Part shown: piece after piece, positions 19,228 through 28,208 of the stretch | How positions within the stretch are numbered: position 1 is the stretch's first letter | Layout of the letters: each line of letters starts with the position of its first letter | DNA from: Demequina subtropica | GTDB lineage: Bacteria > Actinomycetota > Actinomycetes > Actinomycetales > Demequinaceae | Length of the DNA: 64,000 nt | NCBI RefSeq assembly: GCF_000971235.1 | Contig: NZ_BBMB01000005.1 | Coordinates: 174,667 to 238,666 of the forward strand | Reading direction: 5' to 3' | Program-made: the position numbers and the translations under genes | Notes under the pieces: generated by a model | Database searches by the model: none | Told to the model about the DNA's origin: nothing | What the model saw: only the letters and a program-made list of their open reading frames with translations

Positions 19228-20711
19228 GCAGACCTCACCGGCTCAGGGCCGGAGCCCTCGTCCTCGGACGTGGGCTCCGGCCCTTCGTCGTCCTCGGGCG
19301 ACTCCTCGGCGACGACGCCGTCCTCGTGCTCCGCGTCCTCCGGGACGATGCGGTCCTCGTCGTCCGCGACGGGCTCGCCCTGCTCTTCGGCGGGCTCGGC
19401 GTCCGTGGACCCGGTCTCCCGCTCCTCATCCTCGGGCTCCTCACCCGCGGTCTCCTCGTCGGCGCTGAGCTCCTCGTCGACAGGCTCGACCTCGCCCGTC
19501 TCGTCCTCAGGCTCCTCGTCGAGCAGCTCGGGCTCGGCTCCGGCGTCCTCGTCGGCCACGAGCTCATCGTCGGCCGGCCCCTCCTCGCCGCTCGGCGATG
19601 CCGCCGCCTGGTCCGAGGACGCCTCGCCCGAGCCCGAGCCGTCGACCGCATCGTCCGCCGCCCAGGCACCGGCAGCGGGAGCGGTGCGGGACGCGCGCGA
19701 GCTCGTCGCGGTGTCGTCGGGCCCGGTGCGGGGGGACGCCGACGCGTCCGCACGCTCCTCGCGCGCAGCCGAGGGAGGCGCCGCGATCTCCTCGGCCGGC
19801 ACCACGGGCTGGCCCGTGCCGGGCGTCCAGGCAGGCGCCGGCGCAACGTGCTCGATGGGACGCGTGTCCTGCTCCTCGAACGCGGCCAGCTCCGCCGCCT
19901 CGCGGTCCGCCGTGCCGTTCTCCACCGCACGACGCTCGTCGTCGCGGGCGCGGCGGGCGCCCCGGAAGGACCGCCACACCACGATCGCGGCCCACACGAT
20001 GAGGACCACCAGCACGGCGAGCGCGGCCCACAGGATCACCAGGGTGTTGGTCGCGAACGCGCCCGCGGGCGCCACCGCGACGTATCCCTCGACCAGGCAC
20101 GTCACGGAGCCTCCGGACATCTCGCCGTACGCGTGGTAGACGCCGGTGGGCTCGAGCCAGGTGCGGTCCGCGATCCAGTCGACCCCCGCGGCGACGTCCA
20201 CCTGGCCCGAGATCTCCTGCCCCTCGACCGCACCCTGGCTCGTCACCGTACGGATGGGGATGGCGAAGCCACCGATCATCACCCCCGCGACCCGCTGCTC
20301 GACCGAGACGGGCGTCGCCGAGGTCGCGGTCCACTCGACCACCGCATCGGCGGGGACGTCGAGTGGCGTGAGCGCCGCGGTGCTCGCGGGCGCGTAGGTG
20401 GTGCCGTCGACCGTGGCCTCGAGCGTGCAGCCGTCCGAGATGGAACCAGCGCTCACCAGCTCGGGGATCCCCGTGAGCGCCACGCCGCCGAGCAGCCCCG
20501 CGAGCACCGCGACCGTGGTCACCCGGCCCCGTGCGGCTGCCGCCTCGCGCGTGAGGAGGAGCGTCACCAGGATCATGGCGATCGCGACCAAGCCGAACAG
20601 CACGGTGCGGCCCGGATCGATCACCGCGAGCTGCCACAGCAGCCCCACCACGACCAGCCCGAGCAGCAGCCCGAGCACCATCCCGGTCAACGGTCGCGGC
20701 CGTGGTGTCAT
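19224..20711 (-). CDS. Membrane protein with long acidic cytoplasmic tail
   Basis: 495 residues; GGAGGAG lies directly upstream of ATG 20711. Helices occur at about 11-29, 34-52 and 63-82, then an extracellular domain of about 150 residues containing two cysteines ([12 protein letters not shown] and [10 protein letters not shown]), a helix near 238-262 ([22 protein letters not shown]), and about 220 residues of Glu/Asp/Pro/Ala-rich disordered tail. No enzyme motif is seen. It could be a cell-envelope scaffold. Its TAG stop shares bases with the aceE TAA on the other strand, leaving no room for a terminator between the genes. Confidence 0.82.
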   Translation of the reverse strand: MTPRPRPLTGMVLGLLLGLVVVGLLWQLAVIDPGRTVLFGLVAIAMILVTLLLTREAAAARGRVTTVAVLAGLLGGVALTGIPELVSAGSISDGCTLEATVDGTTYAPASTAALTPLDVPADAVVEWTATSATPVSVEQRVAGVMIGGFAIPIRTVTSQGAVEGQEISGQVDVAAGVDWIADRTWLEPTGVYHAYGEMSGGSVTCLVEGYVAVAPAGAFATNTLVILWAALAVLVVLIVWAAIVVWRSFRGARRARDDERRAVENGTADREAAELAAFEEQDTRPIEHVAPAPAWTPGTGQPVVPAEEIAAPPSAAREERADASASPRTGPDDTATSSRASRTAPAAGAWAADDAVDGSGSGEASSDQAAASPSGEEGPADDELVADEDAGAEPELLDEEPEDETGEVEPVDEELSADEETAGEEPEDEERETGSTDAEPAEEQGEPVADDEDRIVPEDAEHEDGVVAEESPEDDEGPEPTSEDEGSGPEPVRSA

Positions 20712-20949
20712 CTCTCCTCCTGAGGGATCGCCTGGTGCCGACGCTACCGGGCACATCCCGGACAAGCGCGACGACTCTCGGAAGCCCCCCATTTCCGACA
20801 CTCCGAACGGAAGGAGTCCCGGTTGACGCGCGTGTCGCGCCGGTGCCACCCGCCCACGCGGCGTGTCGCGTCCAGATCCGTTGCGGCTGTCGAATGGCGG
20901 GATTGTGCGGTGCCCACAACCGCATTGTCTTGATCCGACAAAGGCGCAC

Positions 20950-20963
20950 TACGCTGACCCCCA
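20950..20963 (+). promoter_or_regulatory. -10 element and likely leaderless start of the fasR-like gene
   Basis: TACGCT at 20950-20955 ends 7 nt before ATG 20963, the spacing expected if transcription starts at the A of the start codon. No Shine-Dalgarno precedes it (CTGACCCCC). A -35 match is weak. Confidence 0.45.
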
Positions 20964-22132
20964 TGGTCAGCCCCGACATGCGCGCCGAGACGCTGCGCCG
21001 CCTCCGCGCCGGCACCGGTCGGCTCGCCACGATCGCGCTCAAGACGCTCGACGCGGACTACCCGTGGTTCCGCGAGCTCCCGGCGCAGGAGCGCTCCTGG
21101 GTCGGCTCGGTGGCGCAGGCGGGCATCGCCTCGTTCGTCGCGTACTTCGCGGACCCTCACGCGGGCCACCGCGGCACCGTCGAGATGTTCGCCTCCGCTC
21201 CCCCGGAGCTCACGCGCTCGATCTCGCTGCAGCACACCCTCACGATCGTCCGCACGTTCGTGTCCATCGTCGAGGAGCACTCCGACGAGTTCGCAGCGCC
21301 CGGCGCCGAGGCGCACCTGCGCGAGTCGATCCTGCGCTACTCCCGCGAGATCGCCTTCTCCGCCGCCGAGGTCTACGCGCGTGCCGCCGAATCGCGCGGC
21401 GCGTGGGACGCGCGGCTCGAGGCGCTCGTGGTGGACGCGCTCGTGCGCGGCGAGGTGGACGACGACCTCCCCTCGCGCGCCGCCGCCCTCGGCTGGAAGC
21501 CCGGACCCACGCTCGTCCTGGTCGGCCAGACGGACGGACCGCTCGGCGAGCTGCAGTCGGCCGAGCTGCGCCGCACGATCCGCCGCGCCGCGCATGGCGC
21601 GCTCGTGGGCATCCACGGCGAGGACCTCGTGGTGATCGCGCGGGCGGACGGCGACCGCGAGGAACTCGCGCAGACGCTGCTGCCGAGCTTCGGTCCCGGC
21701 CCCGTGGTCGTGGGGCCCCCCGCCGTCACGCTCGTCGAGGTCGCGCGCGGCACCCGAGCGGCGATGCACGGGGCGGCCGCCGCGCCCGCATGGGCGCTCG
21801 CGCCCCGGCCCGTCAGCGCCGACGACCTCCTGCCCGAACGCGTGCTCGTGGGCGATGCGGCAGCCAAGGAGCGGCTGATCGCGGTGGCGTACGACCCGAT
21901 CGCCGCGGCGGGAGGCTCGCTCAAGGAGACCGTCGCGACGTTCCTCGACTGCGGGCGCTCGCTCGAGCTCGCGAGCCGCACGATGTTCGTGCACGCCAAC
22001 ACTGTCCGATACCGCCTGCGCAAGGTCGCCGAGCTCACGGGGTGGGACGTGCTCGCCACGCGCGACGCGCACGTGCTCCAGATCGCCTTCGCACTCGGCC
22101 GCCTCCGCGATGCCGCAGCCGCACCTTTGTAG
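20963..22132 (+). CDS. fasR: FasR-like PucR-type transcriptional regulator of fatty-acid synthesis
   Basis: 389 residues. The N-terminal two thirds is a helical and GGDEF-like regulatory region; the C-terminus has the PucR-type helix-turn-helix (DCGRSLELASRTMFVHANTVRYRLRK broken by domains: SLELASRTMFVHANTVRYRL). In Streptomyces the orthologous gene, fasR, lies directly upstream of fabD and activates the fab operon; gene order here is the same. The gene is probably leaderless. The fabD start follows 78 bp downstream, so a promoter between them is possible. The effector molecule is not evident. Confidence 0.87.
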   Translation: MVSPDMRAETLRRLRAGTGRLATIALKTLDADYPWFRELPAQERSWVGSVAQAGIASFVAYFADPHAGHRGTVEMFASAPPELTRSISLQHTLTIVRTFVSIVEEHSDEFAAPGAEAHLRESILRYSREIAFSAAEVYARAAESRGAWDARLEALVVDALVRGEVDDDLPSRAAALGWKPGPTLVLVGQTDGPLGELQSAELRRTIRRAAHGALVGIHGEDLVVIARADGDREELAQTLLPSFGPGPVVVGPPAVTLVEVARGTRAAMHGAAAAPAWALAPRPVSADDLLPERVLVGDAAAKERLIAVAYDPIAAAGGSLKETVATFLDCGRSLELASRTMFVHANTVRYRLRKVAELTGWDVLATRDAHVLQIAFALGRLRDAAAAPL

Positions 22133-22210
22133 GTTTCACACAAGAACTGGGGCCCGAATCGGTATCTTGATGCCGCAGAGCCCCCTCCGATGTGAGGCAG
22201 GCTATAACCC

Positions 22211-23125
22211 GTGATCGCCATTCTCTGTCCCGGCCAGGGCGCCCAGACGCCCGGGATGCTCGCCCCGTGGCTCGAGCTCCCCGCGGTGGCCGCGTCCCTG
22301 TCCGCGCTCTCCGACGCCGCCGGCGTGGACGTGGTGCGCCACGGCACGCAGTCCGACGCCGACACGATCCGCGACACCGCGGTCGCGCAGCCCCTGCTGG
22401 TAGCGACCGCCATCGCGACGGGACGCGCCCTGCTCGGCGATGCGGTCCCTGCCGTGGCCGCCGGCCACTCGGTGGGAGAGCTGGGCGCCGCCGCGCTGGC
22501 GGGCGTGCTCACCGATACCGATGCGATGCGGCTCGTGGCCGTGCGCGGGGCCGCGATGGCCGCCGCCGCCGCTGCCGCCGAGCCGACGTCGATGGCGGCG
22601 GTCCTGGGCGGCGATCCCGCCGATGTCGCCGCCGCGCTCGAGCAGCACAGCCTCACCCCCGCGAACGTCAACGGCGGCGGCCAGGTGGTCGCCGCGGGCA
22701 CCAAGGCCGCGATCGAGGCGCTCGTCGCCGCTCCCCCGGCGCGCGCCCGCGTCATCGAGCTCCAGGTGGCCGGTGCGTTCCACACCACCTTCATGGTCCC
22801 GGCGGTCGCGGACCTCCACGACGCCGCCACGGCCGTGTCGCCCGCCAACCCGCGACGGGTCCTGCTGTCCAACGCCGACGGCGCCCCGGTGGCCGACGGC
22901 GCGGACGCCCTCGCGCGCATCGTCCGCCAGGTGGCCAACCCCGTGCGCTGGGACCTGTGCATGGAGGCGATGCTGCAGCTGGGCGTCACGGGCCTCATCG
23001 AGGTCGCGCCCGGAGGCGTCCTCACCGGCCTGGCGAAGCGCGCGATGAAGGGCGTTCCTGCCGTCGCCCTCAAGACGCCCGATGACCTGTCCGCCGCCCG
23101 CGAGCTCCTGGAGGCCGCCGCATGA
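22211..23125 (+). CDS. fabD: Malonyl-CoA:ACP transacylase
   Basis: 304 residues with a GTG start. It loads malonate from CoA to ACP for fatty-acid synthesis. The signatures are ILCPGQGAQTPGM at the N-terminus, AAGHSVGELGA with the nucleophilic serine, TSMAAVLGG, ANVNGGGQVVAAG and the catalytic histidine in VAGAFHTTFM, ending IEVAPGGVLTGLAKR. It is the first gene of fabD-fabH-acpP-fabF and overlaps fabH by 4 bp. No strong ribosome site is visible before the GTG. Confidence 0.95.
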   Translation: MIAILCPGQGAQTPGMLAPWLELPAVAASLSALSDAAGVDVVRHGTQSDADTIRDTAVAQPLLVATAIATGRALLGDAVPAVAAGHSVGELGAAALAGVLTDTDAMRLVAVRGAAMAAAAAAAEPTSMAAVLGGDPADVAAALEQHSLTPANVNGGGQVVAAGTKAAIEALVAAPPARARVIELQVAGAFHTTFMVPAVADLHDAATAVSPANPRRVLLSNADGAPVADGADALARIVRQVANPVRWDLCMEAMLQLGVTGLIEVAPGGVLTGLAKRAMKGVPAVALKTPDDLSAARELLEAAA

Positions 23126-24123
23126 CCACCCTCAACGTCCGCCGCGGCGCCGAGTTCACCCGCATCCTCGGCCTCGGGGTCGCGCGCGGCGAGAACCTCG
23201 TGCCGAACGACGACCTCATCGAGCCGATCAACTCCTCGGACGAGTGGATCCGCAAGATGACCGGCATCGCGACGCGCGTGCGCGCCGGCAAGGACACGAG
23301 CGTCATCGACCTCTCCGAGCGCGCCGCCCGTGAGGCCATCGCGCAGGCCGGCCTCGAGCCCGCCGACATCGACGCGGTGATCCTGTCCACGATCACGTTC
23401 CCCCACATCACGCCCGGTGGGGCCCCCGTGCTCGCCGAGCGCATCGGCGCGACGCCCGCTGCCGCGTTCGACATCTCGGCGGCGTGCGCGGGCTACTGCT
23501 ACGGCATCGGCCAGGCCGATGCGCTGGTCCGGTCCGGCGCGGCGCGCCACGTGCTCGTGGTGGGCGCGGAGAAGATGAGCGACTTCGTGGACCCCGCGGA
23601 CCGCTCGATCTCCTACCTGCTCGGCGACGCCGCGGGAGCGGTCGTCATCGGCGCCTCGGACACGGCCGGCATCGGCCCCACGGTGTGGGGCTCCGACGGC
23701 GGCGGCGCCGAGCTCATCGGCCAGACGAGCTCGTGGCTCGACGTGCGCGACAACCCCGGCACCCCGTTCCCGACGCTGCGCCAGGAGGGCCCCAGCGTCT
23801 TCAAGTGGGCGTCGTTCAAGATGGCCCCGGTCGCGCTCCAGGCGATCGAGGCCGCGGGCGTCACGCCGGACGACATCCAGGTCTTCATCCCCCACCAGGC
23901 GAACGTCCGCATCATCGACCAGATGGTCAAGCAGATCGGCCTGCCCGAGCACGTGGTGGTCGCCAAGGACATCGTCGACTCGGGCAACACGTCCGCCGCG
24001 TCCATCCCGCTCGCCACCGAGCGCGTGCTGCGCGACGGCGATGCCAAGAGCGGCGATCTGGCCCTGCAGATCGGCTTCGGCGCGGGACTCGTCTACGCCG
24101 CCCAGGTGGTGGTCCTCCCGTAG
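23122..24123 (+). CDS. fabH: 3-oxoacyl-ACP synthase III
   Basis: 333 residues. It starts chain synthesis by condensing acyl-CoA with malonyl-ACP. The thiolase-fold triad is present: Cys in DISAACAGYCYG, His in FIPHQANVRIID and Asn in DSGNTSAASIP. Other motifs are SSDEWIRKMTGIATR and GFGAGLVYAAQVV. ATG 23122 overlaps the fabD stop as ATGA. The second cysteine two residues after AGY (CAGYCYG) is a common feature. Substrate preference for branched starters, usual in actinobacteria, cannot be read directly. Confidence 0.95.
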   Translation: MTTLNVRRGAEFTRILGLGVARGENLVPNDDLIEPINSSDEWIRKMTGIATRVRAGKDTSVIDLSERAAREAIAQAGLEPADIDAVILSTITFPHITPGGAPVLAERIGATPAAAFDISAACAGYCYGIGQADALVRSGAARHVLVVGAEKMSDFVDPADRSISYLLGDAAGAVVIGASDTAGIGPTVWGSDGGGAELIGQTSSWLDVRDNPGTPFPTLRQEGPSVFKWASFKMAPVALQAIEAAGVTPDDIQVFIPHQANVRIIDQMVKQIGLPEHVVVAKDIVDSGNTSAASIPLATERVLRDGDAKSGDLALQIGFGAGLVYAAQVVVLP

Positions 24124-24143
24124 CCGGGAGGCCCCCGCGTAAA

Positions 24144-24166
24144 GTTCACAATCGTTCACCACGAAC
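24144..24166 (+). promoter_or_regulatory. Repeated GTTCAC element before acpP
   Basis: GTTCAC at 24144-24149 and 24154-24159, exactly 10 bp apart, and the second copy forms GTTC-ACCAC-GAAC with the following bases. One-turn spacing in the only sizeable gap of the fab operon is compatible with a regulator site or internal promoter. Confidence 0.35.
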
Positions 24167-24208
24167 ACGGCGCGTCACGCGCCTCACATCCCCAACGAAG
24201 GAGCAGCA

Positions 24209-24451
24209 ATGGCACTGTCCAAGGATGAGGTCCTCGCCGGTCTGGCCGAGATCGTCAACGAGGAGACCGACATCGACGTCGCCGAGGTGACCGTCGAGAA
24301 GTCGTTCACCGACGACCTCGACATCGACTCGCTGTCGATGATGACCATCGTCACGCTCGCGGAGGAGAAGTTCGACGTCCGCATCCCCGACGAGAAGGTC
24401 AAGGACCTCGTCACCGTCGGCGACGCCGTCGACTACATCGCGAACGCGTAA
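24209..24451 (+). CDS. acpP: Acyl carrier protein
   Basis: 80 residues, acidic, mostly helical. The 4'-phosphopantetheine attachment serine is Ser41 in DLDIDSLSMM. The ATG follows GAAGGAG by 6 nt, the strongest ribosome site in this operon, as expected for a very abundant protein. It lies 85 bp after fabH and 49 bp before fabF. It carries growing acyl chains between FabD, FabH and FabF. Confidence 0.96.
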   Translation: MALSKDEVLAGLAEIVNEETDIDVAEVTVEKSFTDDLDIDSLSMMTIVTLAEEKFDVRIPDEKVKDLVTVGDAVDYIANA

Positions 24452-24500
24452 GACACCTCTTCACCGTCCACCCCTCATCTCACCCTCGGGAGACAAGCCC

Positions 24501-25736
24501 ATGAACGTCGTGGTCACCGGACTCGGCACCACCTCGCCGCTCGGCGGGGACGTCGCCAGCACCTGGGAGGGCGCCCTCGCGGCGCGCTCCGGCGTGCGCA
24601 CCCTGGAGAACGACTGGGCCGAGAAGTACGGCGTTCCCGTGACCTTCGCCGGTCAGCTCGCCGTGCGTCCCGAGGAGGTCCTCTCCCGCCCCGAGACCAA
24701 GCGCATGGACCCGTCCGCCCAGATGGCGATCGTGGCCGCGCGCGAGGCGTGGGCCGATGCGGGGCTCTCCGAGGATGCGGTGGACCCCGAGCGCCTGGGG
24801 AGCATCGTCTCCTCCGGCATCGGCGGCGTGTGGACCCTGCTGACGGCGTGGGACACGGTGAAGGAGCGGGGCGCCTCGCGCGTCCTGCCCCTCACCGTGC
24901 CCATGCTGATGCCCAACTCCCCCACCGCGTACGTCTCGCTCGAGTTCAAGGCGCGTGCGGGCGCCCACGCGCCCGTCTCCGCGTGCGCCTCGGGCGCCGA
25001 GGCGATCGGCATGGGCTTCGAGATGATCCAGTCCGGCCGCGCCGACGTGGTGATCTGCGGCGGCACGGAGGCCGCGATCCACCCGCTCCCCATCTCCGCC
25101 TTCGCGTCGATGCAGGCACTGTCCAAGCGCAACGACGACCCCGCCGGCGCGAGCCGCCCCTACGACGTCAGCCGCGACGGCTTCGTGCTCGGCGAGGGCG
25201 CGGGCGTGGTGATCCTCGAGTCCGAGGAGCACGCCGCCGCGCGCGGCGCGAAGGTCTACGCCCGCATGCTCGGCGTGGGCATGACCGCGGACGCGCACCA
25301 CATCGCGGCCCCCGAGCCCAACGGCGCCGGCCAGACCAAGGCGATGGAGCTCGCCCTCGAGCGCGCGGGCCTGACTGCCGCGGACGTCGCGCACGTGAAC
25401 GCGCACGCCACGTCCACGCCGGTGGGCGACATGATCGAGGCCCGCGGCATCCGCGGGCTGCTCGGCGCTCACGCCGATCAGGTGCTGCTGTCCGCGACCA
25501 AGTCGATGACCGGGCACCTGCTGGGCGGCGCCGGCGCGCTCGAGTCCGTCTTCACCATCAAGGCGCTCGAGACCCGCACCGCTCCCCCGACCATCAACGT
25601 CACCGAGCCCGATCCCGAGCTCGAGGTCGACCTGGTCCGCGACACCCCGCGCGCGCTGCCGGAGGGCCAGATCGCCGCGATCAACAACTCCTTCGGGTTC
25701 GGCGGCCACAACGTCGCGCTGGTGTTCGGGGCCTGA
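24501..25736 (+). CDS. fabF: 3-oxoacyl-ACP synthase II
   Basis: 411 residues. It elongates acyl-ACP. The Cys-His-His triad is seen in PVSACASGAEAIGMG, NAHATSTPVGDMIEA and SATKSMTGHLLGGAGALES, with the C-terminal gate NNSFGFGGHNVALVF. CTCGGGAGA precedes the ATG by a few bases. It is the last gene of the fab operon, and the 187 bp downstream contain an unusual four-copy repeat that may also serve as a terminator. Confidence 0.96.
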   Translation: MNVVVTGLGTTSPLGGDVASTWEGALAARSGVRTLENDWAEKYGVPVTFAGQLAVRPEEVLSRPETKRMDPSAQMAIVAAREAWADAGLSEDAVDPERLGSIVSSGIGGVWTLLTAWDTVKERGASRVLPLTVPMLMPNSPTAYVSLEFKARAGAHAPVSACASGAEAIGMGFEMIQSGRADVVICGGTEAAIHPLPISAFASMQALSKRNDDPAGASRPYDVSRDGFVLGEGAGVVILESEEHAAARGAKVYARMLGVGMTADAHHIAAPEPNGAGQTKAMELALERAGLTAADVAHVNAHATSTPVGDMIEARGIRGLLGAHADQVLLSATKSMTGHLLGGAGALESVFTIKALETRTAPPTINVTEPDPELEVDLVRDTPRALPEGQIAAINNSFGFGGHNVALVFGA

Positions 25737-25757
25737 TCCCAGCCTGACCCGCGCCCA

Positions 25758-25899
25758 CGGCTCCGCCACACATCGCTCGCCCGCGGCTCCGCCACACCAG
25801 GCGGACCGCGGGCGCGGCGTTTCCACTGATATCGACGCGACTCGCCGACGCCACGCGAGGACCCGTGTGGCGGAGCCGCGTCGCCGTGTGGCGGAGCCG
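25758..25899. repeat. Four copies of a 14-bp unit in mirrored orientation
   Basis: CGGCTCCGCCACAC occurs at 25758-25771 and 25784-25797, and its reverse complement GTGTGGCGGAGCCG at 25865-25878 and 25886-25899. All four are exact. The arrangement (two forward, two reverse, 67 bp between) can fold into nested hairpins on either strand. It fills the gap between fabF and the next gene. Confidence 0.85.
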
Positions 25900-25923
25900 C
25901 GCGCCGGGCGGTTGAATCGGGGC

Positions 25924-27192
25924 ATGAGCCGCCCCCAGGCGATCGGCATCGCCCTCGCGTGCACCGCCGCGCTGACGGCATGCACCCAGGCCCAGAGCAC
26001 CTCTGCCGAGGAGCTGTTCGCGCCGTACGCGCTCGAGCGGGAGACGGTCGACGCCGAGCTCGCGCAGCAGGCGGTCGCGACCGGCGCGTCGATCTACATC
26101 GCGGCGCCGATGCTCACCTCGGGCACGCAGGCGGTCATCGAGCTCTCGGCGGACCTCGAGCCGCTCACGCTCGTGGACGTCTCGGGCGCGTCCGTGGGCG
26201 CGCTCGCCGAGACGGGTGGCGAGCTTGCCTTCATCGACCGCTCGTGCATCTCCGACAACGGCGGGTACACCTTCTGCAGCCGGACCGGCGTGGTCAGCAC
26301 GGACGGCGTCGTGGTCGACGAGCCGACGCGCGAGCTCGACCTGGACTCCCACGCGCTCGCCTACGATGCGGACGGCGCGGGCTTCTGGGGAGTGCGGTAC
26401 GCCTCGACGCCGTGCGACGGCTCGGTCCACGCATGCACGCTCGCTCCCGAGGACGAACCGCTCGACTTCGTCTACGACTGCCAGGTGGTCCATGTGCGCG
26501 ACGGCGAGGCCGTGTGGGAGTGGTCCGCGCTCGAGCACACGGACCCCGCGATGCTCGACGCCGCCGTGACCACAGAGATCTACAACCCCGTCGACCCGTT
26601 CCACTGCAACTCGGCGCAGCCCGACGAGGCCTCAGGGCTGGTCTACGTGTCGATGCGGCACCCGAGCTCGGTCCTCGCGATCGAGCTCGGCTCGGGCGAC
26701 GTGCGGTGGACCTTCGGGATCGACCGGTCCCCCGCGGCGCTCGCCGTCGACGACCCCGACGGCCTGCTCGGCGACCGGCAGATCCTCAGCGGCAACCACG
26801 ACTTCCGGTGGCTCGGAGGCACCCGCTACTCCGTCTTCGACAACGGCTCGGGTGACGTGGGTGCCGCGCGGGCGATCGTGTTCTCCGTCGCGGACGGCAC
26901 CGCGACCATCGAGAACGTGATCGAGGACCCTGCCGGCGTGAGCTCACGATGCACGGGCTCGGCCCGGCCGCTCGACGCCGACGAGGCCTTCTGGGTCATC
27001 GACTGGGGGTGCAGCGCGTCCGGCATGTCCGTCATGACCGCGGCAGGCGAGCCGGTCGCGCACCTCACCCTCGACTACGAACGGGCGGTCGAGATGGACC
27101 TGCTCATGGACACCGCCGCGGATCAGCCCGACGTGGGCAGCACGGTGACGTACCACGCGGTGGTCGCGGCGCCCGATCTGCTCGCCCGCTGA
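25924..27192 (+). CDS. Arylsulfotransferase-like lipoprotein
   Basis: 422 residues. A lipoprotein signal (MSRPQAIGIALACTAALTAC) has lipobox LTAC. The remainder repeats beta-propeller-like strands; FHCNSAQPDEASGLVYVSMR, GSGDVRWTFGID and SGNHDFRWLGGTRYSVFDNG match the arylsulfate sulfotransferase (ASST) family pattern for blades around the active-site histidine. Several cysteine pairs suggest disulfides outside the membrane. The substrate is unknown, and family placement by motif is moderate. The start was set at the signal peptide; the open frame upstream overlaps the repeats. Confidence 0.72.
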   Translation: MSRPQAIGIALACTAALTACTQAQSTSAEELFAPYALERETVDAELAQQAVATGASIYIAAPMLTSGTQAVIELSADLEPLTLVDVSGASVGALAETGGELAFIDRSCISDNGGYTFCSRTGVVSTDGVVVDEPTRELDLDSHALAYDADGAGFWGVRYASTPCDGSVHACTLAPEDEPLDFVYDCQVVHVRDGEAVWEWSALEHTDPAMLDAAVTTEIYNPVDPFHCNSAQPDEASGLVYVSMRHPSSVLAIELGSGDVRWTFGIDRSPAALAVDDPDGLLGDRQILSGNHDFRWLGGTRYSVFDNGSGDVGAARAIVFSVADGTATIENVIEDPAGVSSRCTGSARPLDADEAFWVIDWGCSASGMSVMTAAGEPVAHLTLDYERAVEMDLLMDTAADQPDVGSTVTYHAVVAAPDLLAR

Positions 27193-27229
27193 GGTGCGGC
27201 CCCTCCCCGGGGCACGCGACGCGAGAGGT

Positions 27230-27820
27230 CTAGGCGATCCCCTGCTCGAGCCTCGCGAGCGCCCGGTCGAGGACGTCGACCAACGCATCGTCCGAATGCT
27301 GGGCCCACCACACCGATGCCGCGAGGATGCAGCCCGTGACCGCCTGTCCCGCCGCCCGCGCCTCCACGCCGCCCTCGTCGAGGAGCCCGTCCCGCGAGAG
27401 CTGGTGCGCGAAGTCCGACGTCATGACGCCCAGGCCCCGGACGCCGGCCGCGAAGACCTCGTCCGACTCGCCGATGATGCGGAACCGCACCCGGTCCAGA
27501 TCCGTGCCCGACGGCTGATCGGTGAGCACCTGGCGCACCGCGACGCGGAGCCCCGCCATGCCGGGACCCGTGCCCTCGCTCGCGAGCAGGGCGTCGAGCC
27601 GCCCGTAGGCGGCGAAGAAGTCGTGCCACACCAGATCTGCCTTGTTGGCGAAGTGACGGAACAGCGTGCGGCGAGAGACGCCGCTGCGGGCCGCGACATC
27701 GTCCATCGACACGGCGGCGTAGCCATGCTCGGCGAACAACGCGACGGCCTCCCGGCCGATCTTCTCCGGGTCGGCGATCTGCGGGCGCCCAGGACGTCGA
27801 TGCTCAGTCACATCGCCCAC
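27230..27820 (-). CDS. TetR/AcrR family transcriptional regulator
   Basis: 196 residues. The N-terminal helix-turn-helix is IGREAVALFAEHGYAAVSMDDVAARSGVSRRTLFRHF with the usual ANKADLV junction (given in parts: ALFAEHGYAAVSMDDVAARS then GVSRRTLFRHF). The C-terminal ligand domain has no specific match. There is no neighbouring gene that makes an obvious target; the sulfotransferase-like lipoprotein converges with it. No clear operator was found near its start at 27820. Confidence 0.9.
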   Translation of the reverse strand: MGDVTEHRRPGRPQIADPEKIGREAVALFAEHGYAAVSMDDVAARSGVSRRTLFRHFANKADLVWHDFFAAYGRLDALLASEGTGPGMAGLRVAVRQVLTDQPSGTDLDRVRFRIIGESDEVFAAGVRGLGVMTSDFAHQLSRDGLLDEGGVEARAAGQAVTGCILAASVWWAQHSDDALVDVLDRALARLEQGIA

Positions 27821-27844
27821 CCTAGCGTGCGATGTTATGCGTGC

Positions 27845-28207
27845 TCAGATGGCGGTCGGTGTGGCCTGGTGGAAGACCAGCCGCCAACGGTCGGTCCGCA
27901 CCCAGATCGAGGACCGCAACGCGGCGCCACGCGAGCCGTGCACGGGCTCCGATGTGTAGCGGACATGCGCGACGCCTGGCGCGAGCTCAGACGCGCTGAA
28001 GCCCGTCAGCGGCAGCCTCACGTCGATCTCGACGGGCTCGAGACCCACCTCGTCGTCGCGGCTCCAGACGCGTCCCGACTGGCCGATCTCGACGTACCCG
28101 GGCGCGAGGATCGCGTCCATGTACGCGTGGTCGAACCGTGTCTCCGGGCGCCACATCGACTCCTCCAACGCCTGGAGGGTCAGCTCGTCCAGGTGGTCGA
28201 GCGCCAT
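27845..28207 (-). CDS. DUF4440 / SnoaL-like protein
   Basis: 120 residues from ATG 28207, one base after the stop of the DUF3145 gene, so the genes are coupled; an alternative ATG at 28246 would give 133. The sequence LQALEESMWRPETRFDHAYMDAILAPGYVEIGQSGRVW is typical of the DUF4440 (NTF2-like) fold and is followed by beta strands ending SSIWVRTDRWRLVFHQATP. Members bind small ligands or act as cyclases or sensors; no function can be assigned. The tail end lies 24 bp from the TetR start. Confidence 0.78.
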   Translation of the reverse strand: MALDHLDELTLQALEESMWRPETRFDHAYMDAILAPGYVEIGQSGRVWSRDDEVGLEPVEIDVRLPLTGFSASELAPGVAHVRYTSEPVHGSRGAALRSSIWVRTDRWRLVFHQATPTAI

Positions 28208-28208
28208 G

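Noticed and set aside
21373..24168. 931-residue minus-strand open frame across the fab genes
   Set aside because: It overlaps three well-supported genes, has Ser/Ala/Arg-rich content and no homology-like motifs.
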